From Methylobacterium mesophilicum SR1.6/6 (GTDB lineage: Bacteria; Pseudomonadota; Alphaproteobacteria; Rhizobiales; Beijerinckiaceae): 64,000 nt of DNA. Numbering within the stretch: position 1 is the first letter of the stretch; every line of letters starts with the position of its first letter. This document shows positions 23,378-31,388 of the stretch, in pieces. The notes below the pieces were generated by a model. The model saw nothing but the letters and a program-made list of their open reading frames with translations, was not told the DNA's origin and made no database searches. The stretch is taken from positions 2,983,612 through 3,047,611 of the forward strand of contig NZ_CP043538.1 in the NCBI RefSeq assembly GCF_000364445.2, given 5' to 3'. The position numbers were made by a program, and so were the translations under genes.

Positions 23378-24796
23378 TCAGTGCTCGTGGCCGCCCGAAT
23401 TCGACGCCGTCCGGCGCGTTCGCGGATCGACGGCCCGCAGGTCGGTCTGGCGCGCGCGCCGGCCCTTGGGCGTGTCCGGGGCGCGGGCCGGCTCGGGCAT
23501 CGGCTCGCCGGTCCACTCGTAGGCGAGGGTGCCTTCCGGGTGCCGGTACCAGCCGGGGTCGCGGTAATCGCCGGCCGCCAGCCCTGGGCGGACCTTCAGG
23601 ACGGTGAACATCCCGCCCATCTCGACGGACCCGAACGGGCCCGCACCGGTCATCATCGGCAGCGTGTTGTCCGGCAGCGGCATCTCCATCTCGGACATCA
23701 TGCCGCCGCCCGTCGAGCCCATCGGCATGTAGCCCGGCGCGATCCTCTGGATCTGCTTGGCCGTGCTCTTCATGTTCACGCCGATGTAGGTCCGGACCGA
23801 GTGGCCCATGGCGTTCATGGTGTGGTGCGACTTGTGGCAGTGGATCGCCCAGTCGCCCGGGTTGTCGGCGTTGAACTCGATGGCCCGCATCTGCCCGACC
23901 GCGACGTCGGTCGAGACTTCCGACCACTGCCGGTTCTCGTCGATCCAGCCGCCGTCGGTGCCGGTGACCTTGAAGTCGACGCCGTGGACGTGGATGGGGT
24001 GGTTGGTCATGGTCAGGTTGCCGAAGCGCATCCGCACCTTGTCGCCCTGGCGCGCGACCATGGGGTCGATGCCCGGCCACACGCGGCTGTTGAAGCACCA
24101 CATGTTCATGTCGAGCATCGTGTTGACCTTGGGCACGTACGACCCGGCCTCGATGTCGTAGGCGTTCAGGAGCCACACGAAGTCGCGGTCGACCCGCCGC
24201 TCGGCCGGGTCGCGCGGATGGACGACGAAGAAGCCCATCATGCCCATCGCCATCTGGACCATCTCGTCCGAGTGCGGGTGGTACATGAAGGTGCCGGAGC
24301 GCCTCAGGATGAACTCGTAGACGAAGGTCTTTCCCGGCGGGATGCCGGGCTGGGTCAGCCCGGCGACCCCGTCCATGCCGTTGGGCAGCGTCTGCCCGTG
24401 CCAGTGCACGGCGGTCGCCTCCGGGAGGCGGTTGGTGACGAAGATCCGGACCTTGTCGCCCTCGACCGCCTCGATGGTCGGTCCCGGCGACTGCCCGTTG
24501 TAGCCCCAGAGCCGCGCGTTCATGCCGGGCGACATCTCCCGCACGACCGGCTCGGCGATCAGGTGGAACTCCTTCCAGTCGCCGCGCATGCGCCAGGGCA
24601 GCGTCCACCCGTTGAGCGTCACCACCGGCTGGTAGTCGGGCCCGCTGCTTGGGTAGAGCGGGGGCTGCATGGTCGCCTTGTCCATGATCGGGGCCTCCGG
24701 CAGGCCCGCGGCCTGGACCCGCCCGCTGATCATCGACGTGCCGGCGAGCACGAGGCCCCCGGCCCCGAGGATGCCCCTGCGCGAGATGTCGGTCAT
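23378..24796 (-). CDS. Second Tat-exported multicopper oxidase
   Basis: A 472-aa oxidase with Tat signal ISRRGILGAGGLVLAGTS. Copper motifs in order: VHWHGQTLPNGMDG, GTFMYHPHSDEM, NHPIHVHGVDF and HCHKSHHTMNAMGH, the last giving the type 1 site with Met as axial ligand. A Met-rich loop (YMPMGSTGGGMMSEMEMPL) after the copper core suggests Cu(I) oxidation. It is only distantly similar to the CopA at 15310. The ribosome site GGAGGGAG directly precedes ATG 24796. It follows the CusC-type gene by about 40 bases. Confidence 0.92.
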   Translation of the reverse strand: MTDISRRGILGAGGLVLAGTSMISGRVQAAGLPEAPIMDKATMQPPLYPSSGPDYQPVVTLNGWTLPWRMRGDWKEFHLIAEPVVREMSPGMNARLWGYNGQSPGPTIEAVEGDKVRIFVTNRLPEATAVHWHGQTLPNGMDGVAGLTQPGIPPGKTFVYEFILRRSGTFMYHPHSDEMVQMAMGMMGFFVVHPRDPAERRVDRDFVWLLNAYDIEAGSYVPKVNTMLDMNMWCFNSRVWPGIDPMVARQGDKVRMRFGNLTMTNHPIHVHGVDFKVTGTDGGWIDENRQWSEVSTDVAVGQMRAIEFNADNPGDWAIHCHKSHHTMNAMGHSVRTYIGVNMKSTAKQIQRIAPGYMPMGSTGGGMMSEMEMPLPDNTLPMMTGAGPFGSVEMGGMFTVLKVRPGLAAGDYRDPGWYRHPEGTLAYEWTGEPMPEPARAPDTPKGRRARQTDLRAVDPRTRRTASNSGGHEH

Positions 24797-24837
24797 GATC
24801 TCCCTCCGAATGTCATGGGCGGATCGGGCTCCTTGGC

Positions 24838-26418
24838 TCAGCCGCCGGGCGTCGCGACGGCGAGGCTCGTGCCCGGGCTGCCTCCCGCGGGCTCCCCGCC
24901 GAAATTGTCTGCCGAGAAGCCGCCGCCGACTGTCGCCGCCTTGAGGTCGGTCGCCGCGATCCAGAAGTCGCGCTGCGCCTCGATCGCCTGGATGTTGCTC
25001 AGGATCCTGGCGCGGGCGTCGACGATCAGCGTCGTGACGTCCAGCAGCATGCCGCTGTACTGGAGCAGGGCCTGGTCCTGGATCGTCCTGCGCAGCGGCA
25101 GGACGCTGGTCTGGTAATGCCGCGTGATGTCGTACTGGCCGCGATAGCGCTGGAACGCCTCGCGCACCTCGGAGCGGGCGTTGACCGCGCGCTCCGCCAG
25201 GCGGTTGGCGCTGGCGAGGTAGCTTTCCTGCGCGCCCCGCACGGCGGTGGCCCCGAAGTCGTAGATCGGGACGACGAGATCCGCCGAGAACCCGTTCAGG
25301 CTGGCCTTGTCGACCTTCGGGGCACCGCCCTCGCCCCCCGCGGCCCTCGACCGCGAGAACCGGTTCGCGAAGCCCGCATCGAAGACGCTGACGAAGCCGC
25401 TGGCCTGGTTCAGCCCGAACTGCCCCACAAGCGATTGCAGCTCGAAGCGGGCGGCCTGCACGTCGGCCCGCTTGCTCATCGCCTCGGCCTCGATGGCGCG
25501 CCCGTCGACGAGCCTCCCGGGCAGGGCCGGCAGGCCGTTGGGCAACCGGAACTCGATCTCCCGCCCCCAGAGCCCGAGCAGGCGGGTCAGGCGCTCCCGC
25601 TCCGCCCGCTGCTGCACCCGCGCCTTGGCGAGCTGCGCGCCGAGCTCGCTGTAGAAAGCATGCTCGCGCGCCTGCTCCAGCTTGTTCAGCGCGCCCGTCT
25701 CGCCCAGCTGCGTGGCGAGCGTCGACGCGGATCCGGCGCCGGCCAGGGCCTGTTCGAGGAAAGCCGTCGCCTGGTTGGCCGCCACGGTGCGGTAGTATTG
25801 GCGCCGCGCCTCGCCCCCGAGCCGCAGGACCTGCTCCGCCGCGTTGTACTGATCGGCCGTGAACCGCTGCCGCGCGATCTCGGCACGCACCGGGAGCGTC
25901 GCCAACTCCAGCACGCTGGCGGCGACGGAGCGCTCGATCTCCGTGTTGAAACCCAATCCCCATTGCGTGATCGAGAGGCGCGGCGAGGGCGGCAGCGTGG
26001 CCTGCACGTACTGCGCCTCGGAGACGCCGAGGTCGTTGAAGGCGGCCTGCAGGCCCCTGTTCCTGAGCAGCGCGACCTGCACGGCGCCGTCCGCCGTCAG
26101 GGGACGCCGCAGCAGCGCGTCGACCCGGGCGTCCGCGGTCGGCGCGATGCCCTGGTCGTCCGCCTTCACGATGTCCTTCCGCAGGTCGAGCGCCGCGTAG
26201 CCGCCGGCGACGGAGAGGCCTGCGTCCGGCGAGAAGCTCGCGCAGCCCCCCAGGAGGAGGGCCGGGATGGCCAGGCTCGCGGCCAAGCGCCCGGGACGCG
26301 TCCGGGCGATGTCGCCTGGCGCGCGCGTGGTCGGACCGGTGCGTCCCGGCGCGGTCGACAGGCATCCCATGCCAGGTAGTCCGAGGCGTGCGCCCGTTCG
26401 GTTACAGGGACGGACCAT
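24838..26418 (-). CDS. cusC: CusC-like outer-membrane efflux lipoprotein (TolC family)
   Basis: A 526-aa TolC-family protein. The lipobox is ALLLGGCAS (Cys about residue 56), preceded by an unusually long, Pro/Arg-rich N-terminus. RPLTADGAVQVALLRNRGLQ then AAFNDLGVSEAQYVQATLPP begins the first repeat; SLNGFSADLVVPIYDFG and the long coiled helices (REAFQRYRGQYDITRHYQTS) belong to the periplasmic tunnel. It should complete the CusBA pump encoded on the other strand at 31385-36057. The start 26418 has GGAGG six bases upstream and overlaps the preceding stop. ATG 26370 is an alternative. Confidence 0.87.
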   Translation of the reverse strand: MVRPCNRTGARLGLPGMGCLSTAPGRTGPTTRAPGDIARTRPGRLAASLAIPALLLGGCASFSPDAGLSVAGGYAALDLRKDIVKADDQGIAPTADARVDALLRRPLTADGAVQVALLRNRGLQAAFNDLGVSEAQYVQATLPPSPRLSITQWGLGFNTEIERSVAASVLELATLPVRAEIARQRFTADQYNAAEQVLRLGGEARRQYYRTVAANQATAFLEQALAGAGSASTLATQLGETGALNKLEQAREHAFYSELGAQLAKARVQQRAERERLTRLLGLWGREIEFRLPNGLPALPGRLVDGRAIEAEAMSKRADVQAARFELQSLVGQFGLNQASGFVSVFDAGFANRFSRSRAAGGEGGAPKVDKASLNGFSADLVVPIYDFGATAVRGAQESYLASANRLAERAVNARSEVREAFQRYRGQYDITRHYQTSVLPLRRTIQDQALLQYSGMLLDVTTLIVDARARILSNIQAIEAQRDFWIAATDLKAATVGGGFSADNFGGEPAGGSPGTSLAVATPGG

Positions 26419-26714
26419 CACCGGCCTCCGGAATCGCGCTTGCCGCCCATGCCGGGCATCCCGTCCATGCCCGGCATGCCTTCCATCCCGCCGGAACCGG
26501 ACCTCGGCGCGACCTGCCGGTTGAGCTCCCGCCAGTCCTTCGGCTCGACGACGCGGAAATCCTTCACGCCCCCGGTCACCTTCGCGTATCGGGGCGGCGG
26601 GACCGGCACGCCGGGTTCGGAGGGCAGGACGAGGCCGACGGGCACGGCTGCGGGCATGCAGCCGGCGAGCGGCAGGACCGCCGCGAGCGCGGCCGGTCTC
26701 GGCAACTTGAACAT
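26418..26714 (-). CDS. Small Met/Gly-rich lipoprotein, copper operon
   Basis: A 98-aa protein with lipobox ALAAVLPLAGCMPA (Cys about residue 19). The tail GGMEGMPGMDGMPGMGGK is five Met-Gly/Pro repeats, a typical low-affinity Cu(I)/Ag(I)-binding pattern. The middle VKDFRVVEPKDWRELNRQVA is not recognised beyond similarity to short lipoproteins of copper islands. Its stop overlaps the ATG of the CusC-type gene by one base, so the two are translated together. A copper relay to the efflux channel is plausible. Confidence 0.75.
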   Translation of the reverse strand: MFKLPRPAALAAVLPLAGCMPAAVPVGLVLPSEPGVPVPPPRYAKVTGGVKDFRVVEPKDWRELNRQVAPRSGSGGMEGMPGMDGMPGMGGKRDSGGR

Positions 26715-26886
26715 CTTGGTTTTCCCGAACTGAGGCGGACGGCCGAGAGCAGGGCCCGGCGCGGCGCCGGCCGCGCGGCTGGAGCCGGCGACAGGGTCGC
26801 GCCCGACCGAGCCGTCGGGTCATGGAACGGAATGGGTGGCCGTCGTGTCGGAGCGGCCGGGGGCAGTCGCTAGCGGCCCCCGCGCG

Positions 26887-27339
26887 TCAGGCGCCAAGCC
26901 TCGGCGGACGCTCGATCCGGAGCGGATGCGCGTCGACGGTCCCGTCCTCCTGGGCGATCAGGACGCGGTCGGAGACGGTGTGGACCAGGGGCGTGACCAT
27001 CCAGGTCGCCGCCGGCAGCGCCGCCTGGCAGCCCAGCGTGCAACAGGGCGACGGGCAGGCCGTTCGCTTCGAGCGGTGCCGATGGCCCGGGCAGCCGTCG
27101 TCGCCGGCGGTCGCGGCCGGCAGGTCCTGGGCCCCCTCTAGAAGCGCGGTCCGCCCGTGCCCTTCCGGATCGCCGCCGTCCTGGCGCGCACGCGCATGAT
27201 GGTCATGGGGTACCGCCGCGGAAGCGCCGGCGATGTGGTCGAGCATCGAGGCACGGTGGCCCATCGTGCACGGCGCCGCAGGCGCGATGGCCAAGGCCAA
27301 CGCGAGCACGGAAAGCATCACTGCGCGCACAAAGATCAA
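26887..27339 (-). CDS. Secreted His/Cys-rich protein with PPR tail
   Basis: A 150-aa protein with a signal peptide (VMLSVLALALAIAPAAPC). Mature part: His-rich (VPHDHHARARQD, CPGHRHRSK), then a Cys cluster (ACPSPCCTLGC), a hydrophobic stretch (LPAATWMVTPLVHTVSDR) and the end PLRIERPPRLGA. It heads the minus-strand lipoprotein/CusC/oxidase genes. Three other proteins in the window (30501, 36940, 51674) share signal, Cys cluster and PPR end. Periplasmic metal binding is likely; no family name is known to me. Confidence 0.65.
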   Translation of the reverse strand: MIFVRAVMLSVLALALAIAPAAPCTMGHRASMLDHIAGASAAVPHDHHARARQDGGDPEGHGRTALLEGAQDLPAATAGDDGCPGHRHRSKRTACPSPCCTLGCQAALPAATWMVTPLVHTVSDRVLIAQEDGTVDAHPLRIERPPRLGA

Positions 27340-27538
27340 TGATCAGGACCTCCGCCCAATCTTGCCGAAGCATTGCACGACCCGGCGACACCGGCAATCC
27401 ACCGGGACAGGCGGACGTCTTGGAGAAACATCCTGTTGGATTTGCGCCACAAGCCGCTTCCGGAGGTTCGTCGCCGCGCGCCCGTTGGCAGGACCCCTTC
27501 CGGTGGAGTGCGAACGGGGCAGGCGGCGACGAACCCGG

Positions 27539-28201
27539 TCAGTGGACGTGGCCGTGCGGAGCGGCGGCCTCCGGAGCCGTCACCGCATCGCCGCCTCCCG
27601 CCGCGGCATCCGGCGCGGCCCGATTGTCCCCCGGCGCGTGACCGTCCGCACTGCCGTGTCCCTGGCTATGGTCATGGCCGTGGTCGTGGGCATGTTCGTC
27701 GGCATGCTCGTGGGGGAGGCCGCCGTTTCCGGGGTGGACGTGGTCGCCCGACTTCGGGAGCGCCATGACGCCCAGGCCGTAGCGGTAGACGTTCTCGCCG
27801 CCGAGCCACCCCGTCACCGCCAGCGCGCCGGAACCTCCGGCGAGAAGCGCCAGCAGCGCGAGGCCCGCACCGGCGCCCCGCCGGCGCTCCAACCAGGCCA
27901 AGCCGCCGGCGGCTAGGAAGACCAGCGCGGTGGCGACGGCCCAGCGGAGGTGGATCGTCATGTTCTCGTGCGAGGCCGCGTCGTGCGCCACCGTGTTGTA
28001 GGCGTACCATCCGGTGGCGAGGGTCGCGGCCGTGACCGCGATGCCGACCGCGAGGTTCCAACGCGCAGCCGCGGTGAGGGCGATCCCCGACGGCGACGTC
28101 CGGAGAAGGGTCCCGGCGACGAAGAGGGCGCTTGCCGTGATGAGCAGGGCGACCGTGAAATGGACCGCGACCGGATGCCAGTTCGGGATCACCTCGATCA
28201 T
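27539..28201 (-). CDS. DUF2231 membrane protein with His-rich tail
   Basis: A 220-aa protein. Four hydrophobic helices begin with IPNWHPVAVHFTVALLITAS, the DUF2231 hallmark (N-HP-VHF), and continue NLAVGIAVTAATLATGWYAY. After about residue 145 the tail is extremely His-rich (DHVHPGNGGLPHEHADEHAH then DHGHDHSQGHG), a divalent or copper ion sink. Start 28201 is chosen at the family N-terminus. It is divergent from the ECF sigma gene, so the 28202-28698 gap may serve both. Role in metal stress inferred from tail and position. Confidence 0.82.
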   Translation of the reverse strand: MIEVIPNWHPVAVHFTVALLITASALFVAGTLLRTSPSGIALTAAARWNLAVGIAVTAATLATGWYAYNTVAHDAASHENMTIHLRWAVATALVFLAAGGLAWLERRRGAGAGLALLALLAGGSGALAVTGWLGGENVYRYGLGVMALPKSGDHVHPGNGGLPHEHADEHAHDHGHDHSQGHGSADGHAPGDNRAAPDAAAGGGDAVTAPEAAAPHGHVH

Positions 28202-28698
28202 GACCGTACTCCCAGGAAGGTGTCGCTGGCGGGATGGGTCGGCTTCGCGCCGGACCCCTTGGAATTGCCGGGCGCGAAGGACGGCGCGCCGCACCGGGAC
28301 GGGCCGCCGTCGTCCCGTCCCGGTTCGCCCCTTCGGAGCGCCATTGCCGGGCGGCGTGCCCTCGAAGGTCCGGAAGTTGCCCGCCCGACCCGTCCTGTCG
28401 TGCCCGGCGGCGGTTTAGGATCGAGGCACAGACTTGGCAATAAAACGCGGCACATGCCTGCCGGCGGGGGCATGCCGCAGACGCTGTAACCTTTCCGGGC
28501 TCGATTGCGGAAAGATCTTGGTGCGGCGGGGCGGTCCCCGTTGCCTTGGGACGACCGATCACCTGAAATGGGTGGCCGGATGGAATGCTCGCCCGCAACC
28601 CCATGGTGCGGGAAGGTCGGGGGCGCTGCGGTGTGGCGAATGATGCGACGTACTTTGAGCTTCATGGCGCACGCTGCGAACCCGCACGCCTAGCCCCG
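28202..28698. promoter_or_regulatory. Divergent control region before the ECF sigma gene
   Basis: About 500 bp without a supported gene. GTAACC at 28486-28491 and CGGAAA at 28508-28513 are 16 bp apart. That is close to the GTAACC-N16-CGAA pattern recalled for Caulobacter SigF-dependent promoters, so this is a candidate autoregulated ECF promoter. If it is used, the sigma gene has either a 180-base leader (GTG 28699) or starts at ATG 28585. Confidence 0.45.
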
Positions 28699-29253
28699 GT
28701 GCCCCGGACGGAGGAGGAATTGCGTGGGTTGCTCGTCGCGAGTCTCGAAGGAAGTGCCGCCGACTACCGGCTCTTCCTCTCGCGTCTCGGGTCGCATTTG
28801 CGCGCGTACTACAAGGGCAAGCTGATCCGTTCCGGACGCGGCGACACCGAGGCGGAGGATCTGGTCCAGGAAACCCTTCTGGTGATCCATGCGCGCCGGC
28901 ATACCTATGACGTCACGCAGCCGGTCACGCCTTGGATCCACGCCATCGCCCGTTACAAGCTCATCGACCACCTCCGCCGGACGCGTTCGGCGACGGCCGA
29001 GGTTCCCGTCGAGGATGCGGGCGTGCTGGTGGCCCACGACGACCATGTTGCCGCGGAGAGTTCGCTCGACGTCGAGCGGCTTCTCGCGCACCTGCCGGCG
29101 AAGATGAGGAACGCGATCCGGTCGACGAAGGTGGAGGGCCTGAGCACCGCCGAGGCGGCCCAGCGCTCCGGCATGACCGAGACCGCGGTCAAGGTGAGCG
29201 TCCACCGCGGCCTGAAGGCCCTGGCGAATTTGGTGGGAGGCAAGGCGCGATGA
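28699..29253 (+). CDS. ECF RNA polymerase sigma factor (SigF-like)
   Basis: A 184-aa sigma-70 family protein with region 2 (DTEAEDLVQETLLVIHARRH, then TPWIHAIARYKLIDHLRR) and region 4 (HLPAKMRNAIRSTKVEGLST, then AAQRSGMTETAVKVSVHRGL). GTG 28699 is chosen because family members start just before EEELRGLL; ATG 28585 would add 38 unlikely residues. Its last codons overlap the anti-sigma gene (ATGA). Paired with an NrsF-type anti-sigma protein it probably switches on envelope defence genes under metal stress. Confidence 0.88.
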   Translation: MPRTEEELRGLLVASLEGSAADYRLFLSRLGSHLRAYYKGKLIRSGRGDTEAEDLVQETLLVIHARRHTYDVTQPVTPWIHAIARYKLIDHLRRTRSATAEVPVEDAGVLVAHDDHVAAESSLDVERLLAHLPAKMRNAIRSTKVEGLSTAEAAQRSGMTETAVKVSVHRGLKALANLVGGKAR

Positions 29254-29900
29254 AGACCGACGAACTCATCGGCCTGCTGGGCAGCAGCTTCGAGAATGAG
29301 CCGGCGCGCACCCCATGGATGACCCGGCGGCTCGGGTTGGCGGTCGCCGTCGGCGCCGGCGCTGCGCTCTGCCTCGCGCTCGCGGTCCTGGGCGTACGCC
29401 CCGGCCTGACGGAGACCCGCCCGCTCGTGTTCCTCGCCTTCAAGTTCGTGTTCGCGGCCGCGGTCGGGGGGCTCGCGCTTCGATACCTCGCCCGGGCCGC
29501 GAGGCCCGGAGGCGAGAGCCGCGTCCATCTCGGGGTCGCCGCCTTGCCGTTCGTCGCGGTCGCGGCGCTGGCGGGGGCGAGCCTGGCGATGACCCCGCGC
29601 GAGCACTGGCACGGCCTGATCTCCGGCCACACCTGGCTCGAATGCCTCGTCTCGATCCCCCTGATCGCCGTCGTGCCGTTCGCCGTCGTCACCTGGGCGG
29701 TCCGGCGGTTCGGCGCGCCGACGGACCTGGTGCGGGCGGGGGCCCTGGTCGGCCTCGCCTCGGGCGCCGTCAGCGCGCTCGGCTACTCGCTGCATTGCAT
29801 GGACGACACCGTCCCGTTTGTGGCCGTCTGGTACGGAGGCACCATCGCGCTGTGCACGTTGGCGGGGGCGCTTCTGGGTCCGCGCCTGCTTCGATGGTAG
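29250..29900 (+). CDS. nrsF: NrsF-type (DUF1109) membrane anti-sigma factor
   Basis: A 216-aa protein with six hydrophobic helices after a short cytoplasmic N-terminus (MKTDELIGLLGSSF), the DUF1109 layout. In Caulobacter, NrsF holds SigF and releases it under chromate and cadmium stress through two periplasmic cysteines. Cys132 (WLECLVS) and Cys183 (SLHCMDD) here sit near those positions. It overlaps the sigma gene by four bases. In this copper-dominated region copper may be the inducing metal; that is inference. Confidence 0.87.
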   Translation: MKTDELIGLLGSSFENEPARTPWMTRRLGLAVAVGAGAALCLALAVLGVRPGLTETRPLVFLAFKFVFAAAVGGLALRYLARAARPGGESRVHLGVAALPFVAVAALAGASLAMTPREHWHGLISGHTWLECLVSIPLIAVVPFAVVTWAVRRFGAPTDLVRAGALVGLASGAVSALGYSLHCMDDTVPFVAVWYGGTIALCTLAGALLGPRLLRW

Positions 29901-30072
29901 CGAACCGGCTCGGCGCGTCCTCCGCCCCCACGCCGGTCGGCGAAGATGACGGGCCATCGCGGTGCGGACCGCGGCATCAAAAGAATTCCCGCAACGCCGT
30001 AACGATGAGCGCGAAACGAACGGATTCAAGGCAAGGAGCACCAAGCTCCAAAGTGAATAAACGGGTCCCGCC

Positions 30073-30366
30073 ATGAGAACCAAGATCGTTCCCGTTCTCG
30101 CCAGCATCGCGATGTTTGCCGTGCTGCCCGGTCACGCGCTCGCGGGGTGGATGGACAACGTCCCATCCCGCTTCATACCCCAGACACATCGGACGCCGCT
30201 CCGTCCTGTCGAGGCGCCGGACGTTGGCTTGACGACCGGATCGATCACCAAGATGCCTCGCCGTCCCTCCACCGGCCGACATGGCCGGCCCGAGACTTCC
30301 AACGCCACCGGGCGTCCCGATCTGTCGAGGAGTGCATCCCTCGCACGCGAGGCGGAATGCGCCTGA
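30073..30366 (+). CDS. Small secreted protein, unknown
   Basis: A 97-aa frame with a convincing signal peptide (MRTKIVPVLASIAMFAVLPG then HALAG). The short start of the mature chain (WMDNVPSRFIPQTH) looks coding, but the remaining 55 residues are Arg/Ser/Pro-rich and could be read-through of a truncated gene. No Cys or His cluster. An AT-richer stretch before it (about 29990-30060) may hold a promoter. Function unknown. Confidence 0.45.
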   Translation: MRTKIVPVLASIAMFAVLPGHALAGWMDNVPSRFIPQTHRTPLRPVEAPDVGLTTGSITKMPRRPSTGRHGRPETSNATGRPDLSRSASLAREAECA

Positions 30367-30500
30367 AGCCGGGGGCCAAACTGCACAGTGCGGGCGGTCC
30401 CGACCATGCCGCGACCATGCCGCATTGTGGGCGCGCCGCCATCGACCTTCCGCCCCGACAGAAAAGCTGGCATCGTGGATCCGTGACGTTCTGGCTCGCC

Positions 30501-30902
30501 ATGAGGCGGCTGATCCCGCTGCTCGCGGTGATCGGTCTGGCCCTGACGCCGGTAGCCGCCCCTGCGGCAGCCGCGGGCATGCGCGCGTCCGCTGCGGCGC
30601 AGGCGCGCACCGTGCGCGGGACGACTGCGGCAGCGGACCACGCCGACATCGCCGGGTCGGGCATGGACGATGCGGACATGGACGACATGCCCTGCTGCCC
30701 GCCCGGGAAGACGGCGAAGCCCGACTGCGCCAAGGCGGGTTGCCCGCTCCTGGCGCTGTGCCTGGCGGGAATCGCTTCCCTCCTGCCGACCGCGGTGTCC
30801 GTCCCGGCACCTGTCGCGATGCGGACAATTCGAGCTTGGCCCGCCGCGGAGGCGTTCGCCAGCGTGCACGGGACACCGTCACCCGAGCCTCCCCGAGCCT
30901 GA
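30501..30902 (+). CDS. Secreted Cys-rich protein with PPR end
   Basis: A 133-aa protein with signal peptide MRRLIPLLAVIGLALTPVAA. After a short acidic Met/Asp segment (GSGMDDADMDDMPCCPPGK) comes a Cys cluster (PDCAKAGCPLLALC), a hydrophobic stretch (AGIASLLPTAVSVPAPVAM) and the end TPSPEPPRA. It lies directly before the FixH-like/CusBA operon. GTG 30483 is an alternative start six codons upstream. Architecture matches the proteins at 26887, 36940 and 51674. Probably periplasmic metal binding. Confidence 0.62.
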   Translation: MRRLIPLLAVIGLALTPVAAPAAAAGMRASAAAQARTVRGTTAAADHADIAGSGMDDADMDDMPCCPPGKTAKPDCAKAGCPLLALCLAGIASLLPTAVSVPAPVAMRTIRAWPAAEAFASVHGTPSPEPPRA

Positions 30903-30983
30903 ACCCGATGCCGCCGGCGTGCGCGCCGGCTCGACGCCGCGCGCCCGCGCGCCGGCGACCATCGCGTTCAGGAGACGACATCC

Positions 30984-31388
30984 GTGACCAGAAACCCTAT
31001 CGCGCGTGCCCTCGTGGCAGCGCTGCTCGGTGCCGCCTTGTCGGGACTGGCGCGGCCCGCGCTCGCCGACATCAAGGACTACGCCTTCGAGCTGACCGGG
31101 AAGGAGGCCAGAGTCGGCGAGGCCATCCTCGCCGTACGCCTCGTCGACAAGCGCACCGGCAAACCCGTGCCGGATGCGGTGATCTTCGCCCGGCGCATCG
31201 ACATGGCCCCGGACGGCATGGACGAGATGATCTCGAAGATCGAGCCGATCCCGTCCCCCGAGCCGGACGTCTACCGGTTCCGGGCGAAGCTCTCGATGGC
31301 CGGAGGCTGGCGGCTCTCGCTCGCCGCCAAGGTCCAGGGCGAGACGGGCACCGTCGAGGACAGGCTCGAATTCCGGGTGGTCAAATGA
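30984..31388 (+). CDS. FixH/YtkA-like periplasmic protein
   Basis: A 134-aa protein with signal peptide (LVAALLGAALSGLARPALAD). The single domain, KDYAFELTGKEARVGEAILA then VRLVDKRTGKPVPDAVIFAR and ending GGWRLSLAAKVQGETGTVED, has the immunoglobulin-like FixH/YtkA pattern often seen next to CusB. GTG start with AGGAGA ten bases upstream. It overlaps cusB by ATGA. It may help assemble or stabilise the adaptor or bind copper; direct evidence is lacking. Confidence 0.82.
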   Translation: MTRNPIARALVAALLGAALSGLARPALADIKDYAFELTGKEARVGEAILAVRLVDKRTGKPVPDAVIFARRIDMAPDGMDEMISKIEPIPSPEPDVYRFRAKLSMAGGWRLSLAAKVQGETGTVEDRLEFRVVK

